The translations under genes were made by a program, and so were the position numbers. The notes beneath the pieces were generated by a model. That model saw only the letters and a list, made by a program, of their open reading frames with translations, was not told the DNA's origin and made no database searches. Shown piece by piece: positions 31,942 through 42,260 of a DNA stretch of 64,000 nt. This stretch comes from Alitta virens (lineage: Eukaryota > Annelida > Polychaeta > Phyllodocida > Nereididae), in NCBI GenBank assembly GCA_932294295.1, contig OW028575.1, positions 44,674,753-44,738,752 of the forward strand, read 5' to 3'. The number at the start of each line of letters is the position of its first letter. The first letter of the stretch is position 1.

Positions 31942-33321
31942 ATGGCATCAGGTGAAAAGGTTCTGGAATCAACAGAGTTAGCCTATGATGACACTCTTAA
32001 TTTGTTCAGTCTACCTCTCAGCAACCTAGGAGTGACTGACATTAAATATTTAACTCACAAGCCGATTAATCAATTTTCATCAGAGGGAGATGTGAAATTT
32101 CATGTGCCTGGAGCCGGCACAGCATACATTGACATGTCAAGTGTCTACATAAAGACTAGAGTCCGGATTGCTACTGACAGAGGCTCACCCATCCCTGAAA
32201 GGGGGGCTGGAAAGAAAAAAAATGATGATGATGATGATGCCCAAGACAATGATGACTCCGAAGGAGACTGGAGTGTAGGTGTTGTAAATAACCTGGCTCA
32301 TGCTCTCTGGGATCAAGTGGAAGTAAGACTAAATGACAGAGTAGTCACAGGCGGACAGACGGGTTACAGTTACAAGGCGATAATAAATACACTGCTAGGA
32401 GAGGGGGATCTAAATGATGCTCAACTGGAATGCTCTTTGTTCGAGAAGGACACCGCGAGATGTATGGAGGATGTGAGCCTGGTGTCAGGAACCAATAAGG
32501 GATTTAAAAAGCGGGCCTCACTCATGAGTGGTAGCAAAACTGTTGAGCTAATGTGCAAAGTGGATGTCGATGTCTTTAAAGTGAATAAGTTACTTTTAAA
32601 TGGGGTAACCATGGACATGACTCTTACACCCACTTCCAGCAGCTTCAGACTACTGAGCTCAAACGTCAACAAGAGAGACTATGTACTGGAAATTAAGGAC
32701 ATTACACTTATTCTGAAACATGTGACACCATCAAATCTAGTATTACTGGGACATCAAAAAGTCATGGAAGAAGAAATCTCTCTAGCCAAGTATTTCTACA
32801 AGAAAGAAGATTTACGAAAATTTAATTTGGCCAAGGACACCTCTTCGTATTACATAGAAGATGCATACAATGGTCGCATACCGAGTAAGATTGTGATGGG
32901 TTTTGTGTCAGGAGAATCGATGAGTGGCAGCCTGGGCAAGAATCCTTACAATTTCAGGCACTATGATGTCACCTATATCAATGTGAGTTTGTCTGGTATG
33001 CCAGTGCCCACGGGCCCACTAAGTATCGACTTTGCAGAGGACAAGTACATACACTGCTATTCGGAGCTTTACAGGAGAAAGCCTAATTTCAGCAACGAAG
33101 CTAGGATCACCAGAGAGGAATACAAAGACGGTTACAGTTTATTTGTCATAGACTTGGCTCCTCAAAACTATGAAGACTTTTATCCGGTGACAAGAGACGG
33201 GTGTGTGAGAATAGAACTCCGATTTAAGTCACCACTACCCGAATCAGCTGTCATGATCACCAAAGTGACATATCCAGGCCTATTTCAGATTGACTACGCT
33301 AGAAACATCTATCTGACATGA
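31942..33321 (+). CDS. MCP: Major capsid protein (double jelly roll, F54H12.2-like)
   Basis: 459 residues. The family builds the icosahedral shell. Recognisable Polinton hexon-type blocks: SEGDVKFHVPGAGTAYID near residues 49-66, with the following short strand YIKTRVRI; a central VVNNLAHALWDQVEVRLND; and late blocks GRIPSKIVMGFVSGE, NPYNFRHYDV and a C-terminal YPGLFQIDYARN. This late R-I-P-x-x-I/V-x-x-G/A-x-V...NP(Y/F)xFxHY pattern is that of the proteins often annotated as F54H12.2-like. An acidic insert (KKNDDDDDAQDNDDSEGD, residues ~92-109) sits in a probable surface loop. The stop overlaps the protease start as ATGA. Confidence 0.85.
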   Translation: MASGEKVLESTELAYDDTLNLFSLPLSNLGVTDIKYLTHKPINQFSSEGDVKFHVPGAGTAYIDMSSVYIKTRVRIATDRGSPIPERGAGKKKNDDDDDAQDNDDSEGDWSVGVVNNLAHALWDQVEVRLNDRVVTGGQTGYSYKAIINTLLGEGDLNDAQLECSLFEKDTARCMEDVSLVSGTNKGFKKRASLMSGSKTVELMCKVDVDVFKVNKLLLNGVTMDMTLTPTSSSFRLLSSNVNKRDYVLEIKDITLILKHVTPSNLVLLGHQKVMEEEISLAKYFYKKEDLRKFNLAKDTSSYYIEDAYNGRIPSKIVMGFVSGESMSGSLGKNPYNFRHYDVTYINVSLSGMPVPTGPLSIDFAEDKYIHCYSELYRRKPNFSNEARITREEYKDGYSLFVIDLAPQNYEDFYPVTRDGCVRIELRFKSPLPESAVMITKVTYPGLFQIDYARNIYLT

Positions 33322-33845
33322 ACACTGATCAAATATATGAAATGCTGTGGAATGACGCTACTGTATCGTCATACGTGATGGCTGTAATACCATGCAACGC
33401 TCTGAAATACATCTCAGCCCCTGCAGTGAGGAGCTGTTACATCGTGAATTGCAATGCAAACTCGTACTTACGCGGTGACGTCGGACATTGGATTTTCCTG
33501 GGCGTCCATTCCGCTGATGTTGACGTGGACGTCGGAGTAGAAGTCGAAGTAGAAGTCGAAGTCGAAGTCGAAGTTGGCGCTCGGGTGGACCTGGGCTCGA
33601 GTTTAGAAGTTTTCGATCCTCGTGGAGAGAGTGTCTACAACGAAGAAATATGCATGTTTATGAGACAATTCGATAGCTGTTCATACAATTACCAGTACCT
33701 TTCTAAGGTTAATTGCGGTTTTTACACTCTAGTGTACTCCTATTATCGTTGTAGGGCCTTTAACCCCGCCAGTGTTTTAAATATAATGAAGGGAATTGGC
33801 GATGTGAAAGAACATTGTCTGATGCTATACGGCAGACAGACTTGA
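33318..33845 (+). CDS. PRO: Adenain-like cysteine protease (capsid maturation)
   Basis: 175 residues. It is expected to cleave capsid proteins during maturation. Triad candidates in the adenain/Ulp1 order: His57 in GDVGHWIFLG, Asp100 in LEVFDPRG, Cys133 in KVNCGFYTLVY. The C-terminal helix (NPASVLNIMKGI) also fits. Between His57 and Asp100 there is a run of Asp/Glu-Val dipeptides (residues ~66-86) coded by a GTC-GAA-GTA microsatellite, in the loop where adenain-like enzymes are variable. It overlaps the MCP stop by 4 bases and is the last gene of the compact cluster; an AATAAA lies about 65 bases downstream. Confidence 0.88.
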   Translation: MNTDQIYEMLWNDATVSSYVMAVIPCNALKYISAPAVRSCYIVNCNANSYLRGDVGHWIFLGVHSADVDVDVGVEVEVEVEVEVEVGARVDLGSSLEVFDPRGESVYNEEICMFMRQFDSCSYNYQYLSKVNCGFYTLVYSYYRCRAFNPASVLNIMKGIGDVKEHCLMLYGRQT

Positions 33846-36063
33846 GTAATTTTTTTCTTATTTTTAATTAATTATACAGGATGAGTAAACCATAAATATG
33901 TAGAAATTTGAAATAAAATGTGATATACAAGGATAACTGTAATAAGATGGATATGAATGAATGAATGATTATTTAGAGATATTTAATAAATGTAATATAC
34001 ACGGAATTAATGTAACCTGCAGATGTAACATTTGGTTATATTTAACTAGCTACGTGTGTAATATTAATTGTATTGTAGTTATTCGAATTGACTATTTCGA
34101 TATATTTAATAAATGTAAAATACTCGGAATTAAGGTAATCCGTGTATATACAATTTTGTTGTAATAGTAATATTAATTGTATTGTATAGCATTGTATTTC
34201 GTTGTATTGCGTTACTAAGTATAATAAAAGGTGGTATACACAGAAAATGGACTTTTTCGTAATTCAATATCCCAGCCTTATTGTATTACGGTATTAAAAT
34301 AGTTATAAGTACTGGAGCGTGACGGATAACTGACTGCAGGTAGCCCAGCGCGGAGAGCAGAGCGCTGGGCGCTGAGCGCTGAGAGCTGAGAGCCACGTGT
34401 CAATTCTTAATAGTCACTCGGGGCTGTCTAATAAGTACACCAATACAATGTCATTACAGTGGTTAAAACTATTTCACTTACCTTTTATTTTTTACTGCGA
34501 AATGACAGCCGACGAGTTGATATCCAGCAGAGAGTAACCGGTAGACAGTAGTTGGTAGAGTGTAGAGTAGAGTAGAGTAGAGTAGAGTAGAGTAGAGTAG
34601 AGTAGAGCTGAGATCCTGAAGACGGCGCGATTGAAGTATTTTTCGTGTAAAGAGCACAAGGCCAAGTGATGGAGATGCTCCAGTCTTCATGCTTTTTTAT
34701 ACTACTTATTTTGCCTCAGGCAATCTCAGTGGGAGCCGAGGAGGGGGGGAAGAGAGGGGGGAAACTTGTTGGCATCAGGGGGGAGCACTTTTTTAGTAAT
34801 GGTCACTTGTGCCGTCCATGAGCTTGACCTCAAAGGTCACATATGCTGGGTCTTGTGTGACTGCATGTACTGTCAGCCTCTACCAGTGGCCCTCACCGAT
34901 TGAGTATTAGTGAGATTTCATCAGTCAGCTGTAAACGCATGTGCTTAATTGGCATAATTGCTGTACAATTGCATGCCTCATCTAATGACTCAAGCATTTT
35001 GACTCTGCCCCACCCCCAGCACCCCCACCTATTAGCCCTCATCATTGTAATGCATTATAAAAGTCTATTGTTCGCACCAAGCGGTTAAACAAATCTCACA
35101 TAATTCTCAACTTTAAAACATGCATTAACCGGGTGATGTAATGAGACAATGACTTTAATAGCATGCAAACACTAATCTCTTGTTGCAATTTACTGATTTA
35201 GGCAAAAACGGCCAAAAATTAGTAATATTCTCTTTTTAAATGAGAATCATGGAATAAGTACTTTCATTATTCAGGAGATACTTTAAGAGCAATTGTTGCA
35301 ATTTACTGATTTAGGCAAAAACGGCCAAAAATTAGTAATATTCTCTTTTTAAATGAGAATCATTGGAATAAGTACTTTCATTATGCAGGAGATACTTTAA
35401 GAGCAATGAGAAATTCCAGCCACTGTTTTCATAGTGAAATTCTGCCCTGGTGTTAAGCGAGCACACATTTTGCTAAGACAGAAGTTTTGTGGACAATTTA
35501 TCTTTAATTATTTCTCTTGAGGCCATTTAGTTTTTAAATGTAAATGTAAATTTCGAAAATGTTAAATTTATAAGAATTAATAGACTCAATTACAAATGGC
35601 CTATAATTCAGCATAATACTATTTCCATGCCTCTGAATTTCATGAGTATCTTTAATGAGTCTTTCAATTTAAATTTTTTCCATTCAAAGTATATTAACAA
35701 AATGTGAGGCTTTATGAGAACTACAGGAATCAATGGCAATGCTCCATAATTCGGTATACGGAGATAATTCACTGTTTGCTGACATTTATTGAAACAATTG
35801 GTTTTATAATATTCATTTGTTCTGATACAAAACAACAGTAGCGCACTATATGTGTGAATATAACTCTCAGTTTGAATAGATTATACCCTATCTATTGTCT
35901 TAGGACTGGCCTGGAATTGGGGGTCTTTTGTTGTGTTATGTAATCACAGACTTTACCCCCCTCTGTGCTGGGGTGTTTTGCAAGTGCAAGGGCTCATACA
36001 GCACTGATATTTTGGAGAAGCAAGACGTTTTTGAGATTGACCACTGAAAAAAGAAAAGGAAAA
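33846..36063. other. Non-coding 2.2-kb spacer inside the Polinton
   Basis: No supportable ORF. It holds AATAAA near 33912; two copies about 120 bases apart of TTTAATAAATGTAA...CGGAATTAA (33975-34135); a perfect 9-bp hairpin GCCCAGCGC/GCGCTGGGC (34343-34351, 34362-34370); an (AGTAG)n run (34563-34606); a TATAAAAG at 35056-35063 that could serve a spliced 5' exon of the 36064 gene; and the tandem duplication listed separately. Confidence 0.55.
35180..35406. repeat. 113-bp tandem duplication
   Basis: Two adjacent copies (35180-35292 and 35293-35406) differ by one inserted T and one substitution. Each carries the internal inverted words AAAAACGGCCAAAAATT and CTCTTTTTAAATGAGAA. Confidence 0.9.
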
Positions 36064-37723
36064 ATGCTTTGGATCTTTCTGTTTTTGGCTCTGGGGATGC
36101 GTCCCACGGATGCCTGGATTTGCGGGAATGATGCACAGTGCAGATGCACCTCATCGGGCGAAGTTATGTGCACAGCGATCACCACGACCCCGTACTTCGA
36201 TGACGAATACAGACAAGGAAAGAGACTGACAATCGAGGCAAACTCAGACTTCAGAGTGACGAGTCTCTCGGAAACGTACGGCTTTGATCGGGTCCTAATC
36301 TTGGCTGTCAAGAAAGAACAATGTGAGCTGATCGCTATGGAATTCCCCGATATAGTGTGCATTAGGTCATCAACATCCAACAGCCCCCCTTCGCCTTTTG
36401 ACGGCCGCTTCGCTACACCGAGCACGGCCACTTCAAGGTACCCGATGAGAGGCAGCAGCGTAGACAGCCGAGGCACGGATGAGCACAAGCAGAGGGCTGC
36501 AGTAGCGTCAGCGCAGCTCCTGAACGGCATGTTAGCATGGACAGTGGCTTCTGGGCTAATAGGGGCCATTTTGACAGCGTGCATTTTGGTAAGTTTAGTT
36601 AATCTCCATGCCCGCATTAACACCCATGCACGCTGCAATGACCCCCCTATGTTCGCCGTAAGCTGCTGTTTAAAATGCATGGCAGTTTTCTTGTGCCCAT
36701 TCCATTTTTGTGCCAAAATCTGCAAATGCACTGGCTGCTGCTTGCACACACTGGAGCAGGGTGTGAGAGGTTCTTCGACGACATTCTGAACATAACGAGG
36801 TGGGTTACCTGATCCCTGTAAATTAACTCTACTCAGCCATACCACTTTTAAAAGTACACCGTAAATTCACTAGAAGTGTAAAAAAATTTGTGCAGAAATT
36901 GCTTATTACTAGTATTCTTTTCAATAGAGAAGTGTTCAGGTAGATTGAGACTCATTTTTTTTAATGACACAACTTGTACTGTAGGTGTCATCTGTCAGTA
37001 CAGGGTAAATTCACTAGAGTCAGCTAATTATCTAGTGATGCTCCCTTCACTGTTGATGGCAGTCCACTCCTGTCATGCAGCCGTACATGTAAGAAATCAG
37101 TAGTTTATCTTTTCCTATAATGCATTCTCCATAGTAGCCTTGACAACCCTGACCTGTCAACTGGGCAAAATACAAGCACAACCCAACTGCAACATGACAC
37201 AGTGACCATTGCTTATTAAGGATTGAAGTTCAGTATAGCCAAAATATAGGATTGAGGTTCAGTATAGCCAAAAATGATTAACTATTATTTCTATTCTTTT
37301 CAGACAAGAGACTACATCCTTGCACGATTACACGACCTAGCTGTGACCACAGCCTTAAGTTTACTCGGACGCCTCATATTATTGTACATTTGGAATGTCG
37401 ACCAGCTGCTTGCATACGAAAATGCCAATGACAGAAATGTATTTTTGGTGATGCTAGTGAGAATGGCTAGATGGCTCATAGGCGCGATTGAAATGCAAAA
37501 CGCGGAAAATGCCCACAACGACAACAACATCGTGAACAACAACGACGACAACAACATCGAAATAGAGAACGTGGGTCCGGTAATACAACGGCGTGCGCGA
37601 GTGCGTGGGCGTAGACAGCCGGTGATCGAAAGGAGAGCTGCAGGTGTCCGCCGTAACCGCGCTCTAGGAGGCCTAGATTTAAATAACATTTTGCCGACTC
37701 GACTGAGAAATGGCATAGTTTAA
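36064..37723 (+). CDS. Spliced signal-peptide membrane protein (Polinton cargo)
   Basis: Two exons, 36064-36588 and 37304-37723, joined by a strong donor (TTTTG|GTAAGT) and acceptor (CTTTTCAG|AC), both in phase 0, give 314 residues. The start chosen is the Kozak-like aaaATGc at 36064, which opens a classic signal peptide (MLWIFLFLALGMRPTDAW); an upstream in-frame ATG at 35965 would bury it. The ectodomain (~20-155) has the cluster CGNDAQCRC and two later Cys, like a short LRR-N-cap module, then a Ser/Pro stalk. A membrane span (LAWTVASGLIGAILTACIL) ends at the splice site. Exon 2 adds two further hydrophobic helices, an Asn/Asp-rich linker and an Arg-rich tail (RRARVRGRRQP). If the intron is retained, translation ends at 36787-36789 with a different, Cys-rich tail. 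I do not recognise the family; a receptor-binding or membrane role is only inference. Confidence 0.55.
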
Positions 37724-37841
37724 AGTTTTAGGGCTGTGGTCACAAGACTGGATGATTTATTGATGTACAGTTTTTTTTTTTTATTATTTTTTTTTTATTA
37801 TTATTATTTTATTGATTTTACTGGCTATTTTCTTTATCCGC

Positions 37842-37872
<31 letters not shown>

Positions 37873-37959
37873 ATATGTGTGTGTGTGTACATACTCGTGA
37901 TTTTTTTATTATTTCCATGTAATTAGCAATTGTGTTTTACAGTAATTATGGATTTGGAT

Positions 37960-38540
37960 TCATTCACAGAGCTAGTTTGCCGCTTACCATTTAGTGTTTA
38001 TTTCATTATTTTTTATTCTATTTTATTTTATTTTTTTTTTTTTTTTTAACGGCATGAGAGTGTTTAACATGCTTGGTGTTAAGGTTTTTTGATAATTAAT
38101 GGAGTTTACCGTTTAGTATTGAATGTTTTGAGTCATTACTTAATTATTTTATTTTTTAACTAACATGAAAGTGTTTAGTATGTCTGCTGTTAAGGATTTT
38201 TTGTAAATTAACCGAGTTTACTGTTTAGTGTTGGATGTTTGCATTTTTTAAATTTTTTTTTAACTTGCATGAAAGTGTTTTTTTAGTATGCTTGGTGATA
38301 AGGAATGTTCACTCCATTATTTTTAACAGCATGAATGTGTTTAGTATGTCTGATGGGTGTGGCCCATAGGTTTCAGTTAATCTAGTTTACTTCTTACTAT
38401 TTGGTACTTATTTAGTTATTTCATTATTTTCATTTTAAATGCATGAAAGTGCTTGGACTGTTTTGCTGGTTAGAACACTTATTTGATTATTTTATTTTTA
38501 ACTGTATGAAAGTGTTAAGGATTTTAGTTAACTGTATGAG
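37960..38540. repeat. Degenerate tandem repeat near the right end of the Polinton
   Basis: About five or six diverged units of roughly 100-130 bases share GCATGAAAGTGTTTAGTATG-like and AGTTTACCGTTTAGT-like words, separated by T-rich runs. An AATAAA follows near 38561 and may end the membrane-protein transcript. Confidence 0.65.
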
Positions 38541-38544
38541 TGGC

Positions 38545-39457
38545 GAGATATGTCTGTGCGAATAAAAGTTTTTCAGAAGTACATTTACTGATGTTTATTA
38601 AAGTGCTTTTTTACTCTAACATTACTAGTCAGTGACAATGAACACAGAACAATGTGAGGGCTGACCACCAGGTGGCCAATTCTGTATGGCCAGTGCTCTG
38701 GGACACAAGCTAAAAAGTCAGCCTATCATAGGTTTTCATTGATAAGCCTCAGGGCATTTGACAACTGCTCCTCTTTCATTGTACTGTGTGACTCTGCTCA
38801 CTGAGCATCACTGAGCATCACTGGACACACATACACACTTGTGCTTTTGTCTTTCACGGATAAGTCATACTACATGTATGCTTACTTATAAACAAAGGAT
38901 TTTAAATACACTGTAAAGCACAATTGATATTACTATGATGTTTACACTGAGTGGCTGTGGTGCTAACTCAACACCACTGGATAATGTTGAATACTACATG
39001 CATTCAATACATTCAATGCATGCATGCATGCATGCATTCATGTATTCATGCATTCATGCATGTGTACCTCACAATAAACAAGGAATTAGATATGCTGGAA
39101 AATACATTTGACTTATGACATTCCCAGTGAACAGCCTTGTGTAGCTTTTAGTGTGTCTAATAAAGAAGCGCACAGGGCTGTAAGCTTTCCATTGTTTTTT
39201 AAAAAGTAATTTGGTCCTTCATATTTCAATGGGATGACTCAGTGATTGGGTAGCTTTTTAATACACTAGAGACAATCAGTTTTTTATAATATAACTAATA
39301 ATAATAATAATAATAATAATAAAGCTCTCAATGACTGCTTAATATGTCATATTAAACAATTTAATTTAATTTAAATGACAGTTATTCATGCTTTAAACTG
39401 TTCATTCAACATATTCACACTTCTTTGCATTTTACCCTGGGGGGCTTCTTTGAGCAG
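38545..39457. other. Non-coding subterminal region of the Polinton
   Basis: No ORF. It holds a (TGCA/CATT)n microsatellite at about 39003-39064 and an (ATA)n run near 39297-39321. Confidence 0.55.
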
Positions 39458-39532
39458 CTAAATGACTACTAAACGTCATTGCCACAGGCACTATCGCCTG
39501 GGGGGTTGTCACTTGCCTCTATGTCTTGATCT

Positions 39533-39626
39533 TAATAGCCGCAGGCACCTGCAGGGATCCTTTGATCTTATAGCCTCAGGGGGCGGCAACCCTTTGAACC
39601 TATAAGATAGCTTTTGTAGTCCCATG
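39533..39626. repeat. Polinton right terminal inverted repeat and TSD
   Basis: The TIR ends in ...CTTTTGTAGT at 39620; TSD CCCATG is 39621-39626, identical to 17614-17619. Mismatches to the left end fall at TIR positions 32, 52 and 69; similarity breaks down after position 88 and resumes in the block at 39458-39483. Confidence 0.92.
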
Positions 39627-39780
39627 TATAATTTTAACTTCTGCCGGATTTATTGACTGTATTGTTTATTTTTGCTGTTTTTATTGTTACTGATTGTTTG
39701 TTTTTATAGTCGATTAATAGCCCTTGTGCTAATGTTATTTGTATTTTATTAGCGACTCGAAATATAAACTTATCTTAAGT
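39627..39780 (+). pseudogene. Continuation of the split LINE: last codons and 3' UTR
   Basis: Directly after the TSD the LINE frame resumes and contains NFCRIY before TGA (39654-39656); a C-x-x-C-R type ending is usual for these LINE ORF2 tails. A T-rich 3' UTR runs to an AAATATAAACTTATC end near 39775. Confidence 0.65.
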
Positions 39781-39784
39781 ATCT

Positions 39785-41689
39785 ACTTCAGGAAATGTTG
39801 GTACTTTACAAATTTACTCAACTTATTCCATAATACTATATTGTGAAATTCAACGACATGGTTGCAACTTGCATGGGCGCCATTTGGTGGGGACGGAGGT
39901 GACATGTCTCCCCCCCCCCCCCGCCCCCACACTTTTTCAGCCAGGGGGAATATAATATCCTTTGCCCCCCCCCCCCCCCCCCACATTCTGGCAATGTAAA
40001 AGTGAACTTGTCTTTTCTTTTGGTAATTGGCACACAGTCAATTCAGAAATCAGCTGATGGCTGGCGCCTTTCAGATTGCTCGCCGAATATCAGGTTGCAA
40101 TTAGATAGTTTTCAATTTTCTGATCTTATATGTTACATTTTCAATTGTATAATCCAAAATTAATCGAAAACTAAGCCCCCAAATGCATTTGATGCTATTC
40201 CGGAAAAACCATTATCTACAACTTCACCATCTTTTCTCTCAAAAATGCTACGCAAATGTGTCAATCCACCAAACTGACTTTGTGACTTTTCGGTGTAATC
40301 AGTGAGAAAACTGTTTCAACAACTAAATCAAGAAAACTTGGAAATTTTAATCAGTAGAAACAAGATAAGAGCATTGGAATGAATTGAAGAGGCTTGAAGA
40401 AGCTTGAAAATAACCCAGTGGATCAGACTTTGACTACTTTGGTAAAGATCATATATGGTTAATTTACTCATTGCTATCAATTCCCTACATGCGCAATAAT
40501 GTCATATAATAACGACACAAATCTGCCACTCAATGATACCATAGGAGGAAGTTGTTCAATACTTTAGAAGAACAATAAATCTATAGGATTTAATGGTAGA
40601 ACTGCTCACTGTGCTGAGTGAGTTAATTATAGTACACTACCAAACCAGTGAAAAGCTCATAATGCCATTTTTATTTAATTTTGATAAAGGTGAATAAATT
40701 TCATTATACTCCACCACGTGACCTTTTCTATTGTTCTTTTGCGGGATATAACCAACGAAAATGTTTAAGTTAACTCCCTCCTGAGCGCAAACTGAACTGT
40801 TATGCGTAATAAAGGCATTAAAACGAAACAAACAATCAAACAAATTAAATATGCCTTATGGAGTATAAGTTAGTTATATTCCTCATAGTCGGGAGTAAAC
40901 TAACATCTTTGTTGCTTATATCCGACAAAAGTGTTTGTCTACTCCCTCCTTTTTGGGATATATATATATATTTATATATATATAGAATAGAAACATGTGT
41001 CATAAAAAATAAAAACAAGGATAAAAAAAAAATATACATATATATAATGATAAAGTAAAATAAAAGAACAATCTACATGAACATAATTTAGTTACATATT
41101 AAAAACATCAATATGATAATTATGTACAATTATAAGCATATGAATAAAACAAGGCACCATCAGGACAATTAGCAGGAATCAATGCACCATAGAAGATTAA
41201 TACTGAATACAAATAAGCAGCAGGAGTGGAATATAACAATTGTCTTACTATTTGGATACAGCAATCCCTTACATGCATAAGACGGGAATTGTTCCAATCA
41301 AAACAACTACAGTAGGCAGGAGATTCAAGTACTATAATTTACAGTGTAACTGTTGTAATGGGGAAAACCTTTGAATCAGTTTTATATAGTCTACACTCTA
41401 TATTAAAAAATGAAATGTTGAAGATCTTTGTTAGTTTAGGTTCACGCTTGACACGGTTCTTCCAACAAAAACGTAAACCAGTGTACTATTTTTTTTAAGA
41501 CTTCACCGAAGTTTTCAATTATGTTAACCTTATAAATTATGCAAACAAATATTGGTGATAAAAATAATGCTCATGATTATCAGTAAGTATTTATGGAAAG
41601 GCTAGTATAGGGTTAACCATTATAGTGCCGGGCACTGCCGGTAATCTAATTGACAGCCAATGACAAGGTGGAATCCTCGGTCTCAAAAT
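39785..41689. other. Non-coding stretch
   Basis: Poly-C tracts at about 39911 and 39967 create spurious Gly-rich ORFs on the minus strand. (TA)n-like sequence lies near 40960-40985. No gene seen. Confidence 0.45.
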
Positions 41690-42260
41690 ACACTATAAAA
41701 AAATTCCTGTAGTTTTTACAGTATCTTGCTAGCAAATTTTTGCACAGTATCTTGCTGCAAAAATTAAAGTTGCAAGTTGGTCTATTGTACAAATTGACGT
41801 TTTACAGCACATGCATCTATTAGGTTTTGATGATTGCTTACTGTGAAATCCTAAAAACGGCACCGTAAAATACTGTCGATGAACCCCTTATAATGAACCA
41901 ATATTGGGTTATCTAGTTAATTTTACAGTATCATACTATAGATGAGAGTTCCTGTATATTACCATAAAATGCTGCGGTTTCATGGTGTAGAATCGTTTTA
42001 CGGTATCTTTCCATAGAATATGCGGTGAAATGCTGTATGGTAGATTTTGGTCTGTTTTATGGCAATCTACTGAATAAATTACGACAGACTGCCACTTTCT
42101 TTACCTCAGCTGTAAATTTCATAGTATTATGCTGTAGGATAGATTTACGATAGTATCGTGCCATAGATATTTTACGGTAGTATGCTGTATACCAATTTTA
42201 CAGTATTTTGCTGGCGAAACTATGGTAAAATGCAAGATAACTACGGAAACTTGTTACAGT
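41690..42260. repeat. Degenerate TTTACAGTA/TTTACGGTA repeat
   Basis: Words of the type TTTTACAGTATCTTGCTG, TTTTACAGTATCATACTAT, TTTTACGGTATCTTTCC and TTTTACAGTATTTTGCTGG recur about every 40-70 bases, partly in inverted form (TACTGTAAA). It looks like an old decayed satellite or composite MITE. Confidence 0.55.

Larger units (their letters stand above)
17620..39620. mobile_element. Complete Polinton/Maverick transposon, 22.0 kb
   Basis: Both boundaries are defined by inverted termini (ACTACAAAAG...CTTTTGTAGT) and a perfect 6-bp target duplication, the length typical of Polintons. Inside are the Polinton hallmark genes: protein-primed PolB, FtsK/HerA-type ATPase, retrovirus-like integrase with chromodomain, adenain-like protease, and major and minor capsid proteins, all with uninterrupted frames. 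The layout is two plus-strand genes at the left, PolB and a spliced gene on the minus strand, a compact plus-strand packaging/integration/capsid cluster, and a spliced membrane-protein gene at the right. Published Polintons are usually about 15-20 kb; the extra length here is repeats, introns and cargo. The termini begin AC where AG is the usual Polinton start. Intact frames and TSD suggest a recent, possibly still mobile copy. Confidence 0.95.

Noticed and set aside
35994..36845. 283-codon minus-strand ORF over the membrane-protein gene
   Set aside because: The plus frame has a signal peptide, Cys clusters and a membrane span at sensible places; the minus frame has none.
39783..40033. Gly-rich minus-strand ORFs
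   Set aside because: Produced by two poly-C tracts; no conserved feature.
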